A stretch of 64,000 nt of DNA, taken from positions 6,743,132-6,807,131 of the forward strand of contig JAJEKV010000011.1 of assembly GCA_021234155.1 (NCBI GenBank), written 5' to 3'. How positions within the stretch are numbered: the stretch's first letter is position 1; each line of letters starts with the position of its first letter. The notes beneath the pieces were generated by a model, which saw only the letters and a list, made by a program, of their open reading frames with translations, was not told the origin of the DNA and did no database searches. This DNA is from Isoetes taiwanensis. Taxonomy: Eukaryota; Streptophyta; Lycopodiopsida; Isoetales; Isoetaceae. A program made the translations under genes and the position numbers. Shown here piece by piece: positions 11,641-22,206 of this stretch.

Positions 11641-12898
11641 ATCACATACTACTGCTGTCAGACTTGTACTGACAGACTACTGCCATCACAGACTACTGCT
11701 GAATTACAGAGATCTTTGACGTACAGAAGAGATCATTACAGAGAGGTAATTACAGAGAGGTCGGATTACAGGTTCCGGATCTGAGAAAAGATAGTAGAAC
11801 AGATAGTAGAATAACAGAGGTCTTCCGGAATGCCTCCAGAGGTCCCACAGAGGTCTTTCTCAGGTGATGCATTTGACTATCTTTCGGAATAACAGATATT
11901 GGAATAACAGAGGTCGGATTAACAGATAGTAGAAACCAAAAGTAGAATTCCGGATAATAGGATTCAAGACACAGAGTTCAGATTCAATACAGAGTTCCGG
12001 AATCAAGAGAGAGTTCGGATTTTCAGTGGGTTCCAGATAAAAGACAGACAAATCCTCACAAATACCTTACCTTCTACAAACTTCTCCGACCTGCAAGCTT
12101 CTTTATCCAATCCAAGCTTCTCCGATCTGCAATCTGATCAAATCACCTCCTGATTTTCTTATATACTATCTGCATGTTGGGTTTTCACTCCAATCGAGTA
12201 GAAGCGAAACATCACTGGCCTTTCTATTCTAATGTCAAGTCGAATCCATTCCAGCCCTGTCGATTCCATTCCGGCCCTGCCTCTTCTGCTTCTCTGCTTG
12301 TTTCTGTCAACTTTTTTTTAGGACATCCGAATGATGCGGCAGAGAAGCTCCCGGATTGGATAGAAGATCACACCTTATTTTGTGGCGGGGGGTTTCCCCC
12401 GGAGTAAAATAAGACTCTGAAGTTGTACGGACGTCTTTTAAAACATGTCGTAAAAAGTTCAGTGGAAAAACTATACGTGGTCCAATCACGGCAAGCTAAT
12501 TATAAGACAGGTATGCCATGGAAAAAGGGCCTCAGGCCAACAAAACCATCGTATCCAGCAAAAAAAACTAGCAAAACTGCAGGGTTGAGAACAAGGCTAG
12601 ATAGATGGATTTGAGTTGGAATTTTAATTGTAGTAATGTGAATTTTAGTGCCATGTGAAGAGAATATGTATTACTATATGAGTGTTACATTGGGCGTCCG
12701 GGGGTGGAGGTTAGGGTGTTGTAGGGTAAGGCGTGAATTCAGTGGCATGTGAGGAGAATATGTACTAATATATGAACCTTCGACTGCACATCCCGAAATG
12801 GGACCTTGATATAAAGAATCCGCGTCCCGATGGCATTTGGAAAAAGTACAAAACCTCCTTGTACGACAAAGTGGGGATTACCACAGGTTTTGAAGCAG
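11641..12898. other. Spacer with low-complexity repeats
   Basis: 11640-12010 is a degenerate array of ACAGAGGTC, GGATTACAGA and ATAACAGA words. A compact imperfect hairpin lies at about 12371-12413 (CTTATTTT...AAAATAAG around GGGGGGTTTCCCCC). At 12640-12760 the phrase GTGCCATGTGAAGAGAATATGTA occurs twice in variant form. No gene is seen. Confidence 0.6.
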
Positions 12899-13383
12899 CT
12901 ACATTAGCAGCATTTTGTTCGGCTGGAAGTCTGCCATCGTGATTGGCGACACGATTGACAGTTGTTTCCTGTCCTTTATTTGCGACGACATCACGTACAA
13001 TAGCCCAGGCATAAACGCCCTCCTCACGATCACGATTGCATTGCCTTCTATCGTGGAGCTCTGGCTCTTGTGCCCTGTCTTGGCATACGCCAGTGTGAGC
13101 GAGAATGTTCTCTTGAAGATGGTCTTGGGCCCTTGGTGCTTGTACTCGACCAGCATTCGCTTAACGTGCATGTGTTGGAGAGAGGTGTCGACGTGGACAA
13201 TGATGACTTTCGCATCTCCTGTTTGCTCGTCGGTCTCTATGTATGTGTCTGTTCCTGTCGTTCCGTTGACTCTTGGTATGTCCATATTGCTAATGATTAT
13301 GACTCTGCATCCCACGGCGATGTAGCGTATCTGGTGGAATGCCGAGTTCTCGGTACAGCTGCTCATTTCGTCTTCTGCTGTTG
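12899..13383 (-). pseudogene. PIF1-like helicase, C-terminal part (split by transposon)
   Basis: The minus-strand frame reads MSSCTENSAFHQIRYIAVG, then LAYAKTGHKSQSSTIEG and RAFMPGLLYVMSSQIKDRKQ. These are the C-terminal motifs of PIF1-family 5'-3' DNA helicases (TGHKSQGxT and the PGLxYVxLSR block). In Helitrons and their relatives this domain is fused to the replicase; in cells PIF1 unwinds G-quadruplexes and telomere ends. The frame runs to the edge of the transposon at 13384. Its upstream part continues on the far side, at 25891 and above. Removing the transposon and one copy of the 6-bp duplication joins the two in frame. In the conserved block YVMLSRV the text reads YVMSSQI, so the helicase may already have been decaying. 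Confidence 0.75.
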
Positions 13384-13407
13384 GGTCCAAGCACATTAGG
13401 GTGGCTC
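13384..13407 (+). repeat. Left terminal inverted repeat
   Basis: Starts GGTCCAAGCACATTAGGGTG and pairs with 25867-25890 with one C/T difference at the eleventh position. CTGTTG at 13378-13383 is the target duplication. Confidence 0.9.
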
Positions 13408-14499
13408 AAATTAAACCAAATTAGGGCTAGCAATTAGCGCTAACCGTTTCCTTTTTTAACGGCAAATTTAAAATTAGATTAGCACTAATTCCCACCCAAA
13501 TTCCCACGCAAAGTTTCCCAAACAAATCTTGGAGAGACTCGTTCTCCCTTCCTGCTTACATTCACCTTCAACATTTCGATTTGCATCTCTTCAATTGGCA
13601 TTGCAAGCATGGTAAAATGGCGTACCATGCAAGTGCGGATGGTGCATAAAAAATAGGAGACGATTTTCCAAAATTGCATACGTTTCTGCTGGTTATAGGG
13701 TTATCCTAAGAGAGATGGGGCAAAAATCTTATCCTAAGTGAGACCGGTGTAAGAATCTTGTGGTTTGTTTAAGTTAAAGCAAGATGGGATCCTTGATTTC
13801 TTTGTCACTTCTTGTTTTTTCTTCTTTTGCATTCAAACCTTGTAAACGTGAGAATTGTTTTTTTGCATTCCTAGATTGTAGTTTGAAAGCGTGAATTTTT
13901 CTTGAAATGATTACGCATTGTCTTCTCTTTGCATTTATGCTTTAAATATGTCTACGATTACGTGTGTTGATTACTGAAATAATTTGGGGATTTGGATTAT
14001 ATTTCGGGTTAGATAGTAAATAACAAAGTTTTCCTTTTGTATACGTACTTTGGTGGGGATTCGGTCGATAGTACCAAGAAATTATGATTCCAATGTATAT
14101 AGATTTTTAATTTATTCCATGGCAAGGCGGGCTTTTATGAAATGCATTTGTATATCCATTATCAAATTTGTTTGTGAGAGTTAGATTGCATTTTTGTACT
14201 AGACTGTGCATAGCAAAGCTTTTATGAATTTCTTTGCATAGAAGTTTGTAGAGGAAATGTCAATTTGAAGGTAGAATGACAATAAAAAAATGTTTTCTGT
14301 AACCATAAAGTAAAATCTTGAAGGTGTTTTTCTTGGATGCAAATCTTGAAGGTGTATAGTTGCTTGTGACAACGGGATTAGCACGCGTATCACGAGACAA
14401 GTAAGTTTTCTTTCAACGCTCATTTACTCACGTGATGCAAGAGTTACTATTCTTTTTGATTTACCTTTTTAATTAGAGTTTTGTTACTTTTCAATACCT

Positions 14500-15000
14500 A
14501 GGCGGGATGACACCAATTTAATATGCATAATTTTATATGCTAAATGTCGATCTCTAGACTGCACCTAGTGTTATATGGAACTTTTCCACTAGTAGCTTTA
14601 AATTAGTAGTAATTGGTCCTAAATAACTAATTGCCATGCCAAGTGAGTATTTGAATGCTAATTAATAAAGGTGTGGTGCAAAGTAGATGCTCATCTTTGC
14701 AAGTTAGCACCACAGATTGCTAATTATGACGATGTTGATATTTAATTTACTAAGTAGTACTATGTTTGATTTATATTCTTGTTTTGTGCTAACTTGAGTC
14801 CCCAATTTAGTGGCTTGTACTAATTTCTTGTCTTGTACTATTTACTTTCATCAATGGCTAGGTAGCGAGATGATATTTTTCTTATTTACTAACTTGGAGT
14901 GACTAGTACTATGTGGACTTAGGATTACTAATTGGTCATAGCTTGACTTCTTTGGCACTAATTTCAAATTAGTACTAAATCCAGATTTTGTACTATTGTT
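14500..15000. repeat. Left subterminal repeats (TTAGTRCTA type)
   Basis: Many copies, in both orientations, of words such as TTAGTACTA, TAGTACTA, TGTACTA and GTGCTAAC. Similar words occur close to the terminus at 13430-13500 (TTAGCGCTAAC, TTAGCACTAA). Subterminal arrays of this kind are transposase-binding sites in several plant DNA transposons; that role is inferred here. Confidence 0.7.
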
Positions 15001-15005
15001 GCAGT

Positions 15006-17743
15006 ATGTCTAAAGGAAGGAGCTTGTGTAAGGTGAAGAAGGAAGAAGAAACTTTCAAAAAGCCAGAGCGAGAAAGGATTCTAGACACATCTATACTGTC
15101 GTGTGAAGGCATGACGCAGGCAGATGTCAGAAAAGCTGAGATAGATGATGAAGAGATTCGAAAAATATTTGGTGTACCAAAGTGTGATGGTAAAAAGCAA
15201 ATATATAAGTTCGCAAGGATGAATGCACAATATGTAGACCAGTTTTTAGATGTATATCGCAGATGCTACCAGAGGCTTGATGTATGCGTTGGAGAGGTAG
15301 GTAAGATTTACGCCAAGGCATTTGCGCTACAAGTATATGGTGAGAAAATAAATTGGAGATCATTTGTCGTAAAGAATGAAAAGGGGGAGAAGCCAAAAGA
15401 GTTGACAGATGCATTAGCACCTACTATCGGTCCTTTAGATCAGATAGATTATGTTTTGAGTGAAAAGGTAGTAACTAAAGCAATATTCGATTTGGAGTCA
15501 GAGTTGAATGAAGTTAATACAAGAGTGCAGGCTGCTGCTGCGCTGTGCAAAGAGAGTAAAAAGCATTGGAAGAAGTGTTCCCATGAGATGGCTTATGCAA
15601 AAGGGCAGATGCAAGATGCCAAAGATAGAATGGAGAGCGCAAATTCCACCATAGAGAAGAAATCGATGGAGATGACTGTTTCTTTTCTATTGACCAACAT
15701 AAACCTCAAGGAAGAGGAGCTTTTAAAAGCTAGCAAAGCTTATAAAGCACAAGAGGAATCATTACAAAAGGTAAGCATATTGTACATCGACTAGTTGATT
15801 GTTTTAGGGATCTTATGAATGACTTTATTTTTATGTTTATAGGAAGAGGGCACCAAGCAGCAATTACTTCCAAAAGTGGAAAAATTGCAATCAATTTTGG
15901 CCTCCTTGAAGACAATGGCTAAGCTGCAAATTGGTTTTCCATATGTCAAACAACCATGTTCATCATCAGATGCATTTGTTTTTTTAAAAAAAAATGTTCT
16001 TATTGCACATTTGGTTTTGATCCAAATAGTGTGTCTTGTGATTATTTCACATTGCTTGCATGCCTTCCATCCTTTATGCACTTATATTTGCTTCCGCCAA
16101 AGACTCAAAGTGTCCTGAATGCTTTGTAGACATGCCCAATACATGGCTTAAGTCCCTTGGAATAAGAAAACCATTACTAAGCATTTGCGGTGAGCAGGAC
16201 CTCAAATATTGATGATGAGAATCCTCTTGTGAAGATGTTCTCACCAAAAGCTGTTGACCATTATGAGGTGATCCAAACTCAAGCTTCTCTACCGTTATCC
16301 ATCAAAGATCAGAGACACGGACATCCAAACATCCAATTGGGTAAGTAATGGTCAGTATTTGTTTCATTCATGATGTTATGTGCACGATTTTGAGAAGTTG
16401 ACACGCGGACGATTATGGTGCGATATAGATGTTGAACCAGTTGCAAGCATAGATGGCAACAATACTCCCATTGAAGCAACATCACCGTTTTCTGCAGCAA
16501 CCATTTCTGAAATTCCTAAGGTTGATACAAGGAGACAAAGCAGTACACCTAATGAGTCACGACAAACAGGAGGTAAATACTCTATTTTGGTTAATTGCAT
16601 TTTCCTAACCATTTCATATAATGTTATTGGTTAATTGCATCTGTTAGATCTGTTGGTTGGTTGCTAATAATGATGTGTGCAGATTTTGGCAAAGGCATTG
16701 TTGCTGCTGTAAATGAACTTATTATAGTTGAAGAAAGCAAAGATGAAGATACGTCAGTTAACAACAAAAAAGATTCTGCCACAGGTAAAGATAATCTTTC
16801 TTTCATGTGTTGTATTATGATTGCTTAAACCATCTGTTATGGTACAGAAGTTTCCCTGCAAACAGTAGATATTGTGATGAAGGAGAATCTACCTTCTGAA
16901 ATTATCAAAGATCAACGGAAAAGGAAGGTGCAGAATGAAGACCAAAGTTTGTCTAGCGTTGGGGAATCTCCTGAGAAAAGTGCTAGAAGTGGTGACAAGA
17001 GAAGCTGTAGAAGCAATAGATTTGTTGGGAGTTTGAAGTCTAATAGGTACGTTTTTCTTCTAAGGTTACTTTCTGCATTCTAATTTATGCTAAATTTTGT
17101 ATGACTGTGCTGTAACAGTGTTGGGAAGAAGCTTGTGATTTTTGAAATCAGCGACATGCTCGTGAAGGTCTTTCAAAAGGATGAACCTGTACCTGAAATG
17201 GTTATGGGTGTTGAGATTGTTCCTTTGAAGAAGGAATTAGTTGCTGTAAGACCGGGAGCTCTTGCATTTCTGACTTTTTGTCTCAAGCATTTCAGTGTGG
17301 GGTTTTGGTCAACATCTGGATATCCGCACACTAGTCTTACCTCCTTCATTCCATCAAATATGCTAGAGAAGTTTTTATTTATATGGACACGCAAGGAGGC
17401 AACTAAAGTGAGATTGAAGTCCTCAGGTGAGTTGGTCTTTTTGAAGGACTTGTCGAAAGTTTGGAACAGATATTCAGAATTCAGTTTAAGGACCACGCTC
17501 TTAATTGACCCAGTAAGGTTCTCAAATTTTCTGAACAAGAGTGATTCATGCATTGCACCAAGGTCATTCTTGCCAGATACAAATGATGGTGATTATCTTT
17601 CGAAGACTTTGCAGCCATGGTTGCATAATATCATTCCCGAGGTCAATGTCCTGGCTTATGTTGGGAAGTCTGTTCTCATTCGGAACCAATATGATGATAA
17701 GAGTGTCAAGATCTTGAGTGAGTTGAAGACTATGAACCTCTGA
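15006..17743 (+). CDS. Transposon gene A: coiled-coil protein with FCP1/NIF-like HAD domain
   Basis: Seven exons can be traced by open frame and splice sites: 15006-15770, 15843 to about 15975, 16198-16340, about 16397-16572, 16683-16784, 16848-17046 and 17119-17743. The start is the ATG just after a possible acceptor (TTGTTGCAG). Exon 1 gives a charged, helical protein with a coiled-coil-like stretch (IFDLESELNEVNTRVQAAAA). The middle exons are Ser/acidic-rich with basic patches. The last exon is an FCP1/NIF-type HAD fold: VIFEISDML, then VRPGALAFLTFCLKHFSVGF, WTRKEATK, LKDLSKVWNRY, LLIDPVRFSNF and FLPDTNDGD. Catalytic HAD phosphatases need D-x-D-x-T/V; here the first motif is E-x-S, and the later D-D is D-P. 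It is thus probably a pseudophosphatase, perhaps binding the RNA polymerase II tail or a partner. The last exon is intact over 200 codons. Exon 2 and 4 borders are uncertain. Confidence 0.7.
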
Positions 17744-17859
17744 TGTATTCTTATATGCTGTGTTATGCAGTTCAAGTAATAAAAAACTCTGATGTACGTG
17801 TTATTTGCAATACAAGTAATATGAAACTCTGATGTATTCTTATATGCTGTCTTATTTGC
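17744..17859. repeat. Short tandem repeats in the 3' region of gene A
   Basis: ACTCTGATGTATTCTTATAT and variants occur three times between 17738 and 17850 (unit about 40-50 bp), right after the stop codon. It may be the 3' untranslated region. Confidence 0.6.
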
Positions 17860-18046
17860 ATCAACGTGTTTCTCTACGCTTCAAAAATAGAAATCTGTTA
17901 GATGTGTGAAACATTTTGAGAGAATGCTTGCTTACAGTGTTCAGCAGTATAACTTCATTGGAATATATGATGGCGGGCAAAATATGATTCCAAGGAAGCA
18001 TCCAGGAAAAGGGTGGCCATTAGCTCAGGTACAAACAAGAGATCCC
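17860..18046 (+). repeat. 187-bp inverted repeat, left copy (captured exon)
   Basis: Matches 21898-22084 in inverted orientation with one difference seen (AAGCATCC versus AAGGATCC). Within it, after a TTAG acceptor and before a TCAG/GTACAA donor, lies an exon-like frame HFERMLAYSVQQYNFIGIYD followed by GGQNMIPRK. The exon borders suggest a captured host gene piece. I do not recognise the parent gene. Confidence 0.8.
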
Positions 18047-21036
18047 TTGATACCCAGTCAGTCCATCCTCACAAAGTTGGCTGCTCCACGGTCTCAATTG
18101 AACAGGGCCTGGGTGGTGCAGCATTAAGGGAGAGCCTTGAACTCTGTGATAATGAACACATATGGGCCCTATCCTGGCTGAAAGACAGCCAGTAGCTCAG
18201 CAGTGGTAGAGCTCTTGACGTACAAGAAGGATATACTAGCTTTAATATTGAGCCAGTGCATTCTCAGTTTCTACAGGAATATTATTGAATCATTTACTGG
18301 TCCCCTTTTACCTTGGGCACAGTATATCTACGAGTGATTACTAAACAATAAAGGGCAAAACATATTCCTTAAATACATTGCAAGGAAGTGACAGATATTT
18401 ATTTAGAACAAGATGCCTCATAAGGAGGCATTTATTCCAGGAGAAGGGCCACAGCTTCACGAATTCCGCCACGGTCTGGGTAGGACTTTGTCCCCTATAA
18501 GAAAGAAAGAAGAGCCTATTTTGAGTGTGTAAAAATAGACTAGAAAGAGATACATGTGACCAGTTCATCTTCTCATTTTTCTAAGTACACACTTATTGTC
18601 CACTCTCTCTATGCTATGTAGTTTGGCCCATATGTTCAACAAGGACATTCATGCATTCAAAGGGGACCAGTAAATCATGAATGGATCTAGATCGATTTCT
18701 TGGCTGGCAGCTAGAATACGCTCAAGGTATGGAAACTTAGCTGATATGGTTGAAATTCCCTCTTTCTCTATGGCATTGAATGTAGCAATTTCATTGCACA
18801 AATGTGCTTGGCCAAGTTGTTTACATTATAGGCAAGAGCTTGAGCATGAAAAACGACCTTTTTAATTTGCAGCCCTGCGGCAACAATGGATGTTTTGAAT
18901 TCTTTTTTATGCTACTATTGCTTTGGATAATTTGTCTTTACTCTTCTTTGCATCAAAGAGCATTAACTTGAACAGGAATCTGGTTGCATTTTTATTTGAT
19001 GCAATGGTTGGATGGATCCAAGACGTGGCCAATAAATTCAACACTTCATAGACTAGATTTTGTCGGCCACAACAATTTTTATCAATGGAGCTCTAACATT
19101 TTAGCTTTTTGATCCAAACATGTTAGTTATGGACGTTGACCTGCCATCGACTTAGACCAAGTCCATTTACTTATACATTGTGGTTATTCATGTAGTTGGC
19201 CACTTGCATTTTATCAACACTAGTAGATAACTACAACCAAAGGATGCTTTAAAAGGCACCACATGACTAATTTAAAAAGAAAGCAACAAAATGGCAAGTA
19301 GCTCTAAAATAAGAGCAATAGAAAAAATTTCAGGCTAAAGAAGACAACTACCATAGCCTACAAAACTCTTTATTTGTTTTGCTTCAAAAGCCAAATAATT
19401 AAGTAGGACGTCCTTCAAGCAATACCCTACTGTATTCGTGAAACAATGTAACTTATCGTTAAGGCTTTGCAACAATAATATTGCGAAAGGATGTTGATTT
19501 CCCCCATCCAAAACATTCCTTCGCATTGTATTAACATATTGGGAGCAACAATCTTAAGTACACATTGGCAATGTATATAGTCGGAACTCTAATAAGATAA
19601 CTTCACGAATATCGCTCTTGGGAAAATGCATAGCTATTGACTGATGATCATTCTAAATGCTTATGATATCTTAGACTATTGTAACATTCCTTGGCTGTAC
19701 TATGCATGTATTTTCGAATGCGTTTACTCATCTGCTCGTGACGTTATTGTCGTAGCCAGGGCTAAGGTACTGATGGCTTATAAGTCTTCCTTCCTTGACC
19801 TACAAGCGAGGGACTGTATTTGAATTGAGTATCTTTAAATTAATTCCTAACATTAGTCTCTTATTCTAGAGTAGATATATAATGCTTTAGGCTCGTGTTT
19901 CAAGAGCACTTTCTTGTGCTTGCGCAACTAGAGTCTAGATGAGATATGTACATCACGTAAGTCTACTGTTGATGAATAGACTTTCTTTCATACTTGAAGA
20001 AAAAAACACATCTAGGGGCCATGGCCAAATGTCTAGGGTGTCTAATGTTGTTGGGGATAGGTTAGGGAGCTTAGACTACAAAGGGCTTCTGGCATCTGAT
20101 AAATTGTCTATCAAGGGTTTAACATTGGAGTTTAGTTATAAATGAAATTTTTGCAACTATTTCTAATAAGAAGCAAAAGATGTATGCTTGAGTTTTGCCA
20201 CCATATATCCGTCTTTTTTATCTTCTTACGTAATAAAATTATTGTATTCATCCTTTTTTTTAATGATCTGACGACTATTATTGGCTAAATCTATTGGACA
20301 GCCGTGATTGTGGTAAAGTGGATCACACTGATTGAACGTCTGACTTCCACCGTCCACATCAGATATGGCTCAAAGATCCTTTGTTTGCTTATCCTTTTGT
20401 TTAACATCCATTGTATTTTTATAGAACATCTTGTCGTTACCAATTAAACATGTCTCACTTCTTGCTACCTTCTGTGTTTGTGAAGATATCATAGATCGAG
20501 TTTCAAACACGCTTGTATGTTTGTACTTAAGAAATTGGTCACGTCCAAGAAGTTTCCATTCGACAAACTCAACATCCAATAATCCGAGCCTACCGGATCT
20601 GGATAGTAAATTTGGCTGTCTGAAGGGTTTGCACAACAGATAATTTTAATCTAAAAAGGATAAATGAGATGATAAAAATTGAATGATTTGGGTCATCAAT
20701 TTTTCCAATGGAGCTCTAACAAAGCCTGGAAACAATTATGGGTTGTGGGTCTTTTGGATCAATAAGCAAGCCATAATGTGATGAATTGAATTGAAATCAT
20801 GCAAAAAGAGTGACATAGAAGAATCCAACAATACATGATGAGAATGAGAACCCAAAATGTTAACCCAAATGTAAAAATATGGTATGAGTGAAATGAATGT
20901 TAAAAGATATGGAATACATTCTATTTTGCATGGCTAAGGGGCTCGGATTTCGAGCCCCATTTCTGCATGCAGCAGGGAACACATTATGGTTGATTGGACA
21001 CCAATTATGCATGCAGCAGGGACATTATGGTCTGAT
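18047..21036. other. Central segment of the transposon, no clear gene
   Basis: Between the 187-bp inverted repeats. It contains a tRNA-like A-box at about 18195-18215 without a B-box, the Rep-like fragment at 19335-19526, and otherwise AT-rich sequence. A 43-bp near-tandem repeat (ATGCAGCAGGGA...CATTATGGT) lies at 20965-21035. Confidence 0.5.
19335..19526 (-). pseudogene. Rep/HUH-like fragment with YCLKD motif
   Basis: The minus-strand frame includes LLLQSLNDKLHCFTNTVGYC followed by LKDV. This aligns by eye with TKLHCFEGMVGCCLKDMGK in the element copy at 8612-8665. Here the tyrosine of the Y-x-x-K motif is kept. Only about 60 codons remain, so it is a relic of a second member of the family, lying inside the large transposon. 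Confidence 0.5.
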
Positions 21037-21044
21037 TATATAAG
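21037..21044 (+). promoter_or_regulatory. TATA box upstream of a small ORF
   Basis: TATATAAG, about 95 bp before the ATG at 21139, preceded by GCATGCA words. The spacing fits a plant promoter with an untranslated leader of about 65 nt. No other support. Confidence 0.4.
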
Positions 21045-21138
21045 ACACCCGGGAGGTGAAGAATCTTCACTCCGCCTTGATCTTCCCTTACGCTTCTAGC
21101 TTCATTGCGTTTGATCTTCCCTTAAGCTTCTTGATCTC

Positions 21139-21405
21139 ATGGCTAGAGTGAAATACACTGCCCGTAGGGCCAAGCCTGAGGAATCCACTTCTAGCAGCCA
21201 TCCCGGAATGCAGATGATGTTTGTGGCGAATTTTTCGGCTCTGGAGGTAACCCGAATGCAGGAACAAGGAGCAAGAGTTTCAGATAAGGTGCAAAAATGG
21301 GTCGATCGTGTTAATGAGGGAGATGAGCGACTTCTGCAGGTGTTTATAGAAGCTGATGGTGTAGTCCTTCGTGTGGCTGTGAAGATGATTCCTCCTGATT
21401 ATTAG
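21139..21405 (+). CDS. Small ORF, 88 codons, histone H3-like N-terminus
   Basis: The product begins MARVKYTARRAKPEESTSSS, which resembles the start of histone H3 and CENH3 (MARTKxTAR). The rest, with ALEVTRMQEQGARVSDKVQK and LLQVFIEADGVVLRVAVKM, does not resemble a histone fold. A TATA box lies upstream and AT-rich sequence downstream. It sits in the centre of the 12.5-kb transposon, outside its two main genes. It could be a captured gene fragment or an orphan ORF; the H3 likeness may be chance. Confidence 0.4.
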   Translation: MARVKYTARRAKPEESTSSSHPGMQMMFVANFSALEVTRMQEQGARVSDKVQKWVDRVNEGDERLLQVFIEADGVVLRVAVKMIPPDY

Positions 21406-21534
21406 AAGCTTTAAGTGTTTCAAAATCCCCATGAAATCCTCCGAAGGTGCTAACTGTTTTTGGCTACAGTTTAAAATAGTTCAGATCTTTAAGGTTCCAG
21501 TTTCGATATATATATGAAGGTTTAAAATAGTTCA

Positions 21535-21672
21535 GATCTTTAAGGCTCCTATTGTAAACTTATGTAAAGTCGACCAGAAGTGAGCTTTCAGTAAGCTTTT
21601 TTGTATATGCCTATTGTAAATTTATGTAAAGTCGACCAGAAGTGAGCTTTCAGTAAGCTTTTTGTATATGCC
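21535..21672. repeat. Tandem duplication, about 62-bp unit
   Basis: The block TATTGTAAAYTTATGTAAAG, then TCGACCAGAAGTGAGCTTTC, then AGTAAGCTTTTTGTATATGCC occurs twice back to back. A related direct repeat (GTTTAAAATAGTTCAGATCT) is at 21470-21545. Confidence 0.8.
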
Positions 21673-21897
21673 GAAAGTTTTTGCAAGCTTTTCGTATGTT
21701 TTTGTATATGCAGACAGTATTAATATAAAAGAAAGTTCTGAATTTAACGTGTCTTTCTGTTTTGAGAGTGTTCTGAACCTTGTGTCATGCACAAAAAAAA
21801 TGTATTTCATTCTTTCTTTCTCTTAAATGAATTACATGTTCCATCTACTAGTAATTGAAAAATGGGACACAGAATCCCCCTCAAATACAATGATACT

Positions 21898-22084
21898 GGG
21901 ATCTCTTGTTTGTACCTGAGCTAATGGCCACCCTTTTCCTGGATCCTTCCTTGGAATCATATTTTGCCCGCCATCATATATTCCAATGAAGTTATACTGC
22001 TGAACACTGTAAGCAAGCATTCTCTCAAAATGTTTCACACATCTAACAGATTTCTATTTTTGAAGCGTAGAGAAACACGTTGAT
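21898..22084 (-). repeat. 187-bp inverted repeat, right copy (captured exon)
   Basis: Inverted partner of 17860-18046. On this side a further exon-like frame lies upstream on the minus strand (about 22100-22200: ILRDACRDACKKLNGAGSYE, then DVISQKR before a GTATCC donor). This copy therefore holds two neighbouring exons of the unknown parent gene, supporting capture of genomic rather than cDNA sequence. Confidence 0.8.
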
Positions 22085-22206
22085 ACTTGTTAAAACTACT
22101 GAAAAAAGGATACCTTTTCTGACTTATGACATCCTCATAAGAGCCTGCACCATTCAGTTTCTTACAGGCATCTCTGCAGGCATCTCTGAGGATCTGCCAA
22201 CATAAA

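Noticed and set aside
18195-18250. tRNA-like A-box (TAGCTCAGCAGTGGTAGAGC)
   Set aside because: No acceptor stem pairing and no GGTTCGAATCC B-box follow within tRNA distance. At most a SINE head or tRNA relic.
17860-22084. 187-bp repeats as TIRs of a nested MULE-type element
   Set aside because: No direct duplication flanks either possible pair of ends, and the repeat contains an exon with splice sites.
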